Origin: an uncultured Bacteroidaceae bacterium
GTDB lineage: Bacteria > Bacteroidota > Bacteroidia > Bacteroidales > Bacteroidaceae
Reading direction: 5' to 3'
DNA: 46,968 bases
NCBI GenBank assembly: GCA_944320965.1
Contig: CALUJO010000017.1
Span: 1-46,968, forward strand
Below the pieces are notes generated by a model. The model searched no databases. It had not been told where the DNA came from and saw nothing but the letters and a program-made list of their open reading frames with translations. The position numbers and the translations under genes were made by a program. This document shows positions 34,706-44,300 of the stretch, piece by piece; the stretch's first letter is position 1, and every line of letters begins with the position of its first letter.

Positions 34706-35533
34706 ATGACATTCAGAAAAATAACCGAAGAACAGTCACACTATAATGACCTTGAAAACAAATCTGTAAGGGAAATCCTTGAAGACATAAACAACGAAGA
34801 CCGCAAAGTGGCTATAGCCGTACATAAGGCAATACCGCAAATAGAAAAACTTGTTGAACAGATTGTTCCGCGAATGAAAAGCGGAGGAAGAATATTCTAC
34901 TTGGGAGCCGGCACAAGCGGCAGACTTGGCGTACTTGACGCGTCTGAAATTCCGCCGACATTCGGGATGCCCCCGACACTTGTCATCGGACTGATAGCCG
35001 GAGGTGACATTGCATTGAGAAAACCAGTAGAAAATGCCGAAGACAATACAGAAAGAGGCTGGAAAGAACTTCAGGAAAGAAACATAAACACAAAGGATAC
35101 GGTCATCGGAATAGCCGCATCAGGCACTACCCCATACGTCATTGGCGCACTGAAAAAGGCAAGGGAACACGGAATACTGACAGGCTGCATTACAAGCAAT
35201 CCCGACTCGCCCATGGCTGAAGCTGCCGAAATACCTATTGAAATGATTGTAGGACCGGAGTATGTCACCGGAAGTTCAAGAATGAAATCCGGCACCGGAC
35301 AAAAGATGATTCTGAACATGATTACGACATCTGTAATGATTAAGCTCGGACGTGTAAAAGGAAACAAGATGGTTAACATGCAGTTAAGCAACCAAAAACT
35401 TGTTGACCGCGGCACAAGGATGATTATGGAAGAACTTTCACTTGATTATGAACAGGCAAAAGCCCTGCTGCTTATGCATGGTTCCGTGAAAAAAGCCATT
35501 GATGCCTATAATGACAAAGAACAAAAACAATAA
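34706..35533 (+). CDS. murQ: N-acetylmuramic acid 6-phosphate etherase
   Basis: Cleaves the lactyl ether of MurNAc 6-phosphate to give GlcNAc 6-phosphate and lactate, in peptidoglycan recycling or salvage. It has 275 residues from the ATG at 34706; the longer frame begins inside the promoter. It has one SIS domain with LGAGTSGRLGVLDASE (67-82), where Glu 81 sits at the place of the catalytic Glu of the E. coli enzyme (E83). A GIAASGTTPYVIGAL segment and the C-terminal helical part follow. It is the last gene of the symporter-kinase-murQ set and is followed by a repeat block and a strong terminator. Confidence 0.95.
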   Translation: MTFRKITEEQSHYNDLENKSVREILEDINNEDRKVAIAVHKAIPQIEKLVEQIVPRMKSGGRIFYLGAGTSGRLGVLDASEIPPTFGMPPTLVIGLIAGGDIALRKPVENAEDNTERGWKELQERNINTKDTVIGIAASGTTPYVIGALKKAREHGILTGCITSNPDSPMAEAAEIPIEMIVGPEYVTGSSRMKSGTGQKMILNMITTSVMIKLGRVKGNKMVNMQLSNQKLVDRGTRMIMEELSLDYEQAKALLLMHGSVKKAIDAYNDKEQKQ

Positions 35534-35544
35534 ACAGTATTTCA

Positions 35545-35629
35545 AACCGAAGACTTTGTTCTTACAAAACGTAGGCATCAGTCTTAAAACCGCAGCTTTC
35601 GTTTCTACAATCTAAAACTTCGGTTACAT
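35545..35629. repeat. Degenerate 21-bp repeat block with inverted ends
   Basis: Four units of 21 bp start at 35546, 35567, 35588 and 35609. The outer ends form a perfect inverted repeat, AACCGAAG (35545-35552) and CTTCGGTT (35618-35625). It lies just after murQ. A related block is at 46660. Confidence 0.55.
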
Positions 35630-35694
35630 AATCTATTCAATAAAAGTTCTACATCTGATATAAATCATCAATATTGTCAGTGATATATTTATAC

Positions 35695-35748
35695 AAAAAA
35701 ACAGCGGGCAATTCAATACATTATATTGTAATTGCCCACTGTTTTATC
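35695..35748. terminator. Bidirectional terminator between murQ and the sulfatase gene
   Basis: Stem AACAG-GGGCAATT with AATTGCCC-CTGTT around a short AT loop. The left flank is A7 and the right flank TTTTATC. On the minus strand it is followed by T7, so it is strongest for the sulfatase gene. Confidence 0.85.
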
Positions 35749-35772
35749 TACCATTAAAAGATTAGTGTAAGT

Positions 35773-37698
35773 CTATCCTTCCTTATTATATACAAGCTGG
35801 TCATTTATCATTCTCTCCATATACTGCTGGATTATAGACTTCAGATACATTTCCATTTCATTGGCAATATCCTTTCTCTTGTCCAAAAGGTTTTCGGATA
35901 GTAAAGGGTCAGACACAAAGTCATACAATGCCACAGAATTGACTCCGTCAAACTGCAGCATATAATTATTCCTGAAATACTGATAAATGCCGTTTATATA
36001 ATTTACGGCAAAAGTTTCTTCAGGTTTTGTACTGAACAGGTCGCAGCCAAATGAAATATACGGTTCGTCATAATTCAGATACCCAAGTACAGACGGCATT
36101 ATGTCTATCTGCTGTGAGATACCTTTTCTCACTCCCACAAGAGTGGAATCGGAAGGCTGATAGAAAATTACAGGAACCCTGAATGTACCTGCTTCAGTCA
36201 GATACTGCGGCAGACTGCTGTGATTGGTATGATCGCCGGTTATGACAAACAGTGTATTTTTAAACCAGTCCATCTTCGATGCCTTGTTGAAGAACTGCCT
36301 GAGCGCATTGTCCGAATATCTTATTGCCTTATATATTGGATGCCCATCCTCGTCTGGATATATATTTTTATACTTTTCAGGTATCTTGAACGGATGATGT
36401 GAAGTTGCGCTAAAAAATCCAACACAGAAAGGCTGCGATTTTTTATCCAGTTCATCAACAAAATATTGCATAAACTCTTCGTCCCAAATTGCCCACTGGC
36501 CATCATAATCAGCATCATTATTATAATCTTCACGGCTAAAGTAATCCTTATAACCTACAGATTTAGAATATGCCTGAAATCCCATTGATGTACTTGAAGC
36601 ACCATGATAAAAAGCAGTATAATAACCCTTTTTGGAAAGTTCACTTCCTATACTTGAAAAAGCATTCAATGCACCGGATGAAACAAACAAAGGTTCTACA
36701 AACATTGGTATCCCTGATAATGCAGAAGGCATTGCATCTATGCTTTTTTTACCGTTCGCAAATGAATTTTCAAAGACAAGTCCATTTAAAATTAAAGAAT
36801 CCAAAAATGTTGTATATCCATCATATCCCGATACATCTTTATTCAACATACCTATATATTCTGACGCAAAACTTTCCATTATAAAAACAACGACATTCAT
36901 CGGTTTGAAATGACCTTCGTTTTTAGGCAAATGTACAGGACTATACAAAGAAATCATCTTTTCTCTATCACTAAAATAGTCTGGTACCACAAAAGGGGTT
37001 TTACCTATTGTACGTAAAAGAGTAAAAGGAGTATTCAAGACTATAGCAGCTTCTAAAGGACGATTAACATATTGTTTGGCATTACTCAATGAAATTGGTC
37101 TAGTCTCTCGAGTAAATCCGCCTCTCATTCCTGATACCGTAAGCCATGCCACTAATGCAAATATTATAGTCTGTGAAATATAAGGCATACGATAATTCTT
37201 TATTTCATAATCCTTGTATAAACGGAAAAGACCATAAAACATGACTATTGCAAGAATAAACAGATACCAGTGGTTCACAACTTCTGTAAAGAATATGCCA
37301 AAAAGATTGTTTTCATTACTGAACTCCTGGAAAAAAGACATTGTGGTGCGTCGACCTGTAAACTGAAAATATACAGAATCACCAAGATTTACAGCAATTG
37401 CAATACTGTTTACAATCAGGAACAGATACTTCACAACCTTTCTGTAAACCGGATGAAACTTGAATCTGAAAGGTAAAAGTACCAGAAGGATATAAAGACT
37501 GTTTGTATAAAGTATGGCAGAAGTGTCAAACCTCGCTCCTCCTCCCAATATAGACATAAAAAGATCAAAGTCCATATTGTCGGAATACAGAGAATAATTC
37601 TCAAGCAGAAACTCTACTCTGCAAATGAAATAACAAATATATATGAGTATAAGATTCCTTAAAACAGAAATCAATGGCAAGAATTTTTCTGTTTTCAT
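35773..37698 (-). CDS. LTA synthase family membrane sulfatase-like enzyme
   Basis: A 641-residue inner-membrane protein of the alkaline phosphatase superfamily. Five membrane helices occupy about residues 10-200 (for example LILIYICYFICRV, IVNSIAIAVNL, WYLFILAIVMFYGLF). The extracytoplasmic catalytic domain starts near 265 with VVVFIMESFASEYIGML. Glu 275 is a metal ligand and Ser 319 in ANGKKSIDAMPSALSGIP is where the nucleophile (Thr or Ser) of LtaS-type enzymes sits. Further metal ligands are in GDHTNHSS near 500. Gram-negative relatives transfer phosphoglycerol or phosphoethanolamine to periplasmic glycans or lipid A; the acceptor here is unknown. It is monocistronic. Confidence 0.85.
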   Translation of the reverse strand: MKTEKFLPLISVLRNLILIYICYFICRVEFLLENYSLYSDNMDFDLFMSILGGGARFDTSAILYTNSLYILLVLLPFRFKFHPVYRKVVKYLFLIVNSIAIAVNLGDSVYFQFTGRRTTMSFFQEFSNENNLFGIFFTEVVNHWYLFILAIVMFYGLFRLYKDYEIKNYRMPYISQTIIFALVAWLTVSGMRGGFTRETRPISLSNAKQYVNRPLEAAIVLNTPFTLLRTIGKTPFVVPDYFSDREKMISLYSPVHLPKNEGHFKPMNVVVFIMESFASEYIGMLNKDVSGYDGYTTFLDSLILNGLVFENSFANGKKSIDAMPSALSGIPMFVEPLFVSSGALNAFSSIGSELSKKGYYTAFYHGASSTSMGFQAYSKSVGYKDYFSREDYNNDADYDGQWAIWDEEFMQYFVDELDKKSQPFCVGFFSATSHHPFKIPEKYKNIYPDEDGHPIYKAIRYSDNALRQFFNKASKMDWFKNTLFVITGDHTNHSSLPQYLTEAGTFRVPVIFYQPSDSTLVGVRKGISQQIDIMPSVLGYLNYDEPYISFGCDLFSTKPEETFAVNYINGIYQYFRNNYMLQFDGVNSVALYDFVSDPLLSENLLDKRKDIANEMEMYLKSIIQQYMERMINDQLVYNKEG

Positions 37699-37757
37699 AA
37701 ACGAAATACAATAATGTCAAAAAGATTTTTATACGGCTGTTCTGGTTCTCAAATCAA

Positions 37758-37994
37758 TTACAATACGTCAACACCATGCCCGTAAAGGAATTCGGGAGCA
37801 ACATCCAAACCGTTATTCCAGTATATTGTGTCCCTTAATCCGAACTGTACAAACTTTCTCTTGTCTTCCAATGCCTTGTAGGCAGGGTATCTGAACAGGA
37901 CAGACATATCGACTTTTTTCCTTGCCCCGTTACTGAAAGTGAACAGAATATTGTATTCACCCAAATATTTTGCTTCGGTAATCCTTAGTATCAT
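37758..37994 (-). CDS. DUF2442 family protein
   Basis: A 78-residue cytoplasmic protein of the DUF2442 family: ITEAKYLGEYNILFTFSNG, then KKVDMSVLF, then FVQFGLRDTIYWNNGLDVAPEFLYG near the C-terminus. It overlaps the DUF4160 gene by 4 nt (ATGA), so translation is coupled. Adjacent DUF4160-DUF2442 pairs occur in many bacteria and have been suspected of being toxin-antitoxin-like, but I know of no established function. It is the second gene of the pair. Confidence 0.9.
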   Translation of the reverse strand: MILRITEAKYLGEYNILFTFSNGARKKVDMSVLFRYPAYKALEDKRKFVQFGLRDTIYWNNGLDVAPEFLYGHGVDVL

Positions 37995-38257
37995 TGCTCG
38001 TCATTTAGTTTTTGTTCAAGTTTCTTTATCATTTCCCCTTTTTGGGCCATATTCCATGCACCCATTATCTGGTCATAGTATTCGTCAATGAAATCATTGA
38101 CTATACTGATTATGTGAAACTTTGCTTTTCCCTCAACAAGTCTGTCTTCCATGGATATCACAAACTCATCATCACCATACTTGACATGAAGGTGAGCCGG
38201 AGCCTGGTCAAGACCATATATGCTTATTGTTATTCCCTGTATTGTAAAAAACTCCAT
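37991..38257 (-). CDS. DUF4160 family protein
   Basis: An 88-residue cytoplasmic protein of the DUF4160 family. The conserved core is GITISIYGLDQAPAHLHVKYG near residues 8-28, with the PAHLHVKYG signature, followed by a helical C-terminus rich in Lys and Glu (EMIKKLEQKLNDEQ). It is the first gene of the pair with DUF2442, with a very good promoter 20-50 nt upstream and a predicted leader of only about 16 nt. The pair is accessory in character, between a conserved sulfatase and sprA. Confidence 0.9.
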   Translation of the reverse strand: MEFFTIQGITISIYGLDQAPAHLHVKYGDDEFVISMEDRLVEGKAKFHIISIVNDFIDEYYDQIMGAWNMAQKGEMIKKLEQKLNDEQ

Positions 38258-38279
38258 AACTGTTTAATTTCTATTATCG

Positions 38280-38310
38280 CAAAGATATTCAGAAGATATC
38301 TTATATGCAA
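38280..38310 (-). promoter_or_regulatory. Promoter of the DUF4160-DUF2442 pair
   Basis: Minus strand: TTG (38308-38310), 20-bp spacer, TATCTTTG (38280-38287). Both boxes and spacing fit the consensus. Confidence 0.65.
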
Positions 38311-38366
38311 ACTTATATTCCAAATTTATACGGGAATAAATACTCTGGCACACACAATATTCCAGC

Positions 38367-41300
38367 TTATCGTGTCAATGAAAGCCTTACACTTATACCG
38401 AAATCGGAATTTGTAACCGGATAGGAAGTTGAAGATACCAAAGGCATGTTTCTCTGATAATCATAATATGCACGCAATGTAATTGCCTTGCTCAAAGTAT
38501 AATCGGCAGAAACAGAAACCTTGATAGCTCTGTTGCCCTGTGTTGCCTGAGTGTAAGCCTGCTGTATGTTCCTGCACAGTGCCGACTGGTTTCTCCATGA
38601 AAAGTCTGCCCTCAACTTGATATCATTGTTTGTATTGTCCTTTGAACCGCCTTTGCCCTTAGTGTTCCTTCCACCGCCAAACAGCTTTACATTACTGATT
38701 GTATAGCCCATACCAACGACAATATCCTTGGATGTGGTTTCTACAATCTGATTGGCAGCCATACTCAGATTGAGGACACGGGTTGTCTTATACTCAACCT
38801 TCGCGGTAATGCTGTTCTTGAATGTCATGTCAACTCCGGCAAGCGGAGAGAACTGCTCGTTTATGGACACTGTACTTATGTCGTACATTGAAGAAGGGAC
38901 AGGGTTTCCTGTCTGTACGTCTTCTACGAATCCGTAACCGTCCATATAGTTGACAAATGTCTGGAATGTATTATATGAACCTATAGCATAAGTACATTTG
39001 TAAGAATGATTTATATTGAAGGATTTGAAATACTTCTTGAACCAATCCAATTTTGAAAGACCGTTATAGGTAACTCTCCAGTTTGGCAACATCTGCAACA
39101 GACTAGGGAACAGTTCCAAAGTATTTGAATTTATGTCTCGTCCTGTATATGCCGCAAAGAATGCAGGAATCATCACATCAGATGAATACTTGCTGAATGT
39201 TCCGTTTTGAGGATTAAATTCCTGCCCTGCCAATGATGTACCGTTCGGATATCGTCCTCCTATATATTTCTGCTCCAAAAGACTCTGAACCTTATCAAGA
39301 TTACTTACAAAACGGTCGAATGCTTTTGAGCTGTACCCGTTTTTTGCATTTGTTCTTTCAAAGGCCGAACCTATTGCTATCGTTGTCATTTGGAAGTTTC
39401 CGCTTTGAGTCATAGGCATACCTTCGAACATGAACTGCACGGAACGTGCCTTGTTTTGGGATCGGCTTGCATTAAGCTCTATCTTAAAGTCACGGAAAGG
39501 CTCAAGAGTGGCACGCAACTGCAAATCCTCCATTGCATTTGATGTTGAAGGATTGACAACTCTCTCGTCATTCATAAGCCATCCGTTGCTTGCAGCATCT
39601 TCAAGGAAACTGTCACCTGTCATACCAAAAGCAAATGCAAGTCCTGGAGCATACTTGCCTCCAACTCTTTTCTGTCCGAAAATATCCCCTACTTCCTGAG
39701 TATATCCCGGAAGCATCATTGCATATGTATTGCGATATGTAACACTTACATTACGAACCATCATTGCAAAACGTGTAGCATACTGCATCACCTTGTACCA
39801 ATTCTGGTCTTCAGGCTTAGGCCCCGGCTTAACTGTCAGTTTGAAGTTTGCACTGTCACTTACAACAAGTTCTATTGTATTCTTGTTCTTAACCTTATAT
39901 TTTACAGGGAAGCGGTTTCCTTCCATATCTATTGCAGAAACCTTTACCTTTTTACTTCCGAAATTATGTGTTACCTTAATTATTGTATCTCTAGGTACAT
40001 TAATTACCTTGACAAGATCTTTTGTTTTCTTATCTTTTGACTTGCTCTTACTACTCCTTGCTGATGAGAGCCTTGACGATGAAGAACCTGAGAATTTCTT
40101 GTTTACAGCCTTCAAATATGCCGATTTATTATAAAGTGTTTCAAGATTTACTTTTCCGTTTACATCAAAAGTTCTCTGGTTCTGAATAGTATTGCCTATT
40201 GAAGAACCGTCAGACAACTCTGCCCCACGATTCCAGCTGTATGATGAAGAAAACTTGACATCAGAAGTTAACCAGTCGAACAAAGGTATCTTATCAAAAG
40301 GAACCTTATAACTTGCATCAAATGCCTGGTTATAATCAACCGGTCTTCCCAAACTTGCAAGACTCATTCTTACAGAATCTTTCCAGAACTCATATTCGTC
40401 AGGATACAAATCCTTGTTGACTGGTCCGTAAGGTTCCTCTACCTCAGCATTGGTTCCAGAATTGAAATTGAATCTCAAATTCTTTGTCAAGTCCCATCTT
40501 ATTGCAAATGCCCTGTTCCATAGGAAATCCTTTGAGAAAGACAATGGTATTGAAGAATCCCCACCATAAGTGTTTTCCACATCCCTCAACTGAAGTTCAT
40601 AATAGTTTCTGTTCAAATCAGTATTGAAGGAAAGGTTCTGCGGAACATAATTAAGGCCGAATTCCTTGAAGAACTTAAGCCATTTGCTCTTGCTCTTTAT
40701 TTTTTTCTTAAATGGCTCCCATGGTTTTACAGCCGAAGCATAATTGTAACCGAAATTGGCCTTCCAGTTATTGTCCTTTTCCCACTGCGTTGTATTACCC
40801 TGATTCAATTTCTTTGTAAAAGAATAACCGATGGTAAAGTTCGCAGGGTCATAAGGCATAGGAGTCTTGCTGGTAATATCGACACGGACATTACTGATAC
40901 TGAAATTCTTGTAAGTTGTCCGTTGATCAACAACATCCTTTATGGAATCCAACATATGCTTGTTTCCCTTATAAGAATCATAAACATCAGACATCAGCAT
41001 ATCCTGGTCAAAAGGATTGTATTTTGGAGTTGTTATCTCTTTTGATATTGAATAATACAAAGGAGCCGTAATCTTGGCCTTTTCAGGAAAGAACTTGCCA
41101 AGCTCAATGTTTGCAGTGAAATTATACTGCTTGTAATCATCCATTCTTCTTTCACTTACACTCTGTTCCAAGCCACCGAATCCTGAAGTTTCAATGTGTC
41201 CGCCAAGTGTAAAGGCACCAAGGTCAGAAAGCTGGACATTCATATTTCCCTGAGCTGCCCATCCCCCGTCTTCATTAAATTCGGTTAGTCTTAATTCATT

Positions 41301-44300
41301 GACCCACACTTCTGCCGACTTAATACTGCGGCTGTTGTTTCTTACGCCAATCATAATGGTTTTTACCTCAGCAAGTGACGGATTACCCATAATTGTTACC
41401 TTATTTGCAGGTTTGTCAGGGTCATATCCATAATATTCCTTATTATATGCAACATCGGGTTCTCCATTGTTTTTTGCAGTATTTCTTGCTTTCTTAATAT
41501 CTGTAAGCACTTCAAACGGAATATCAAGCATATTGTCTGAAGGCCATACTGCAAGTCTTCCCTGAGAAGAATTGTTATCATATACACCTTCCGGAGTTAT
41601 CTTCAAAGGAATTTCATACTCATAATAATTGTTCTTGTAATCTGAACCCAAACGTATAAAGGCAGAAATCTCACCGTCAGCCAAATCATAACTGTCATCG
41701 ACTAAGCGTTCGGCATGGAAGAACATCTGCAGACGCTTGTATCTTCGCATATCCATACCGACATTCTTATAGACAGCTCTTGCATCATTTGGCTGCATGT
41801 CAACAACCTTCAAACTCATAGCCTGTTCGTTATCCTGACGCAGCTGTGGTTGTCCCGGGTCAATGACTCTTGATATTCCCGGAGGCAAAACATAGTTTAC
41901 AGGGGTCTTTTCAGCATTCTCTTCAATATTTACGGCTGAAACCTCTATTGTTGCAGAAGTCAATGGAGCTGAAGTTCCTGTTCCGTTAAGTTCCTGCTCA
42001 TAAGTTCTCCACTCGCCCCTTACAAGTTCAAACGAAGCGAAACGAAGAACTATAGGCTGTGAGAAGTTTGTCAGATACATTCTTATGAAACGTATTGACT
42101 TGAAATCCTTTATGTTTCCTACAGGAGTACCGCTGTTAACAGGAATCTTGAACTGATACCAGCTGACTTCTTCGTCTTTTCCGTTCTGAAGTCGCACTGA
42201 AGTTGTACGGACATTTGAAATATAATTTTCACCGACTCTCATCTTCTCCGGAGTCAGCTCAATCTTATACTGGAAATATTTCTCAAACTCATTAAGCGTA
42301 TTGTCCTGATTGATATCTTCAACATCAGGCATACTCTTGGCAGAAATATCATAGCTTTCAGGAGAGTCTTCGGAAGCTGTAGAGTTTCCTTCAACCCCGC
42401 AATAATATTTGTATCGGTCAAGGACTCCAAGCTCCATTGCATCATAGTCGGAACCGCGGTAATAATGATAATCATCACCGGCAGGGTCACTCATAAACTT
42501 CTGATATGCATCTGCAGATACTATTGCCTGCACCTTAGACAAATAGTCGGAATAAGTCTTGAAGCCGCGTTCCTCTTCAGAATTCAAACCGTTAAGACCG
42601 ACATCCTGCCTCTTTCTTGCGCCTGATGTATTGTCAAAAGCATAGACGATACTTCTTTCTTTAGGTACACGTCCCCAAATGGTTTCCTCAACACGACTCA
42701 TGTCTCCGTCTGCTGGCATTCCGTTTTCAAAATACTTCTTTCCGTCTTTCAGAATATCTTCGGAAACGTCACCAAGGTTTATATAGAAATCACCTCCCAT
42801 ACGGCCCTCTGTTTCATCCTTGTAAATGAAAGGGTCCATAAGCCAGAATTCAATGTATTCCACATTTGAAGACTCAAAATCGGTCATATCAATCTTTCTC
42901 ATCATGGCACCGAACCTCTTTTCCGGATTTCTCAATTTACCATCCGAAGTAAGATCTGTATCAAGATTGTAAGGACCTCTCTCTTCAGGATAGTATGCCA
43001 CATTCAGAATTGAACGGGTTGCCGCCTCCCCTACCGAAGCTTCCTTGTTTGGGAATATTTCTTCTTCATATACTTCACGCACATAGTGGTTGGAAAGCTG
43101 GTCCAAATCATTCTTAAGATGTGCCGGCTGTATTGAAGAATTTTTTCTGACAAGCATAGGATCTATATAATACCATGACATCAACGCCCTGTTCTTTCCG
43201 TAATCAGTATTGTTGCTCAACGATGATTCCGGGAACATATTGTTGTTTGTTGTCGGAACACTTGCAAGCATCCAGAATGACGGCTGACGTATGTCTATAC
43301 CAATCTTGGTGGATTCAAAGTCATCAATATATGAAGCGTTGTCCTGAATGCCACGTACTTTACCAGGAATAAGGTGTGCGAACTCAGCAGTCAGATTGAT
43401 TGTTGATTTGGTAGTTGGGCTTACACCGGGCAGCCACGACACCATATTTGTCAAAAGCTGTGACTCTTTCTTCCATGCAAGATTAAGTCCCCACAAAGTA
43501 TTTGACAAAGGTTCGTCACCCATGTTTACTTTTGTTGTCAAAGGCTTCTCGCTAAGGTGCATTACCGTACCGCCAAGCTGAAAATCCTTTGTAAAGTCAT
43601 AGGTAAAATTCATTCCAACCATCGTTTTCCTCTGCATGGAAAACGTTGAATTACTCTCAAGATTTACACTTATAGGCGTACCAGCATCAATAATGCTCTG
43701 ATTAAGTATTGTAACTATACCCATTGTATAGTCAACGGTATAGTCAACATTCTCGGTAAGTGTCACACCTCCGGCTGTAACAACAACAGACCCCTGCGGT
43801 ACATTCATTGCATCAAGGCGTATCTCAGACCCTGAAGAGGACTTGTATTCACCTTTCAGCCTGAATTTGTTCTTTTCTGCAATCTGCTGCGCAACAGTTT
43901 TGGTAGAGTCATACAGTTCCTGGAAAACATATTTGTCGGCGATTGCGTCATTCTCAAATTTCGAACGCAAATAGGAACCGAAAGGCTCTACTACCGGGAA
44001 TATTATCTGTCCGGTCTGTGATATGACGGTATATCCTTCTACATAGTCAAAGAAACCGTTAGGATTAGACTGGTTCTGATTATCCAGACGGTCAAGATTC
44101 ATAACACGAAGCAATATCTGCTTGTTTATCTTTCCCTCAGGAATATAATTCAAGTAAGTACCTGTCGTATCGCTTTGGTAAAGAATGTCAAGACGGAAAT
44201 CGTCTTGCTGTACCTGATAGGCATTCAGTGAATAGACATTCTTCATCATCAAGTCCCAGATTGGTACACCCGGACTGTTTGAAGTGCTCTTCAACAGCTT

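Noticed and set aside
39430..40134. Plus-strand frames of 89 and 134 residues inside sprA
   Set aside because: They are antisense shadows of a well-supported giant gene, without promoters or recognisable domains.
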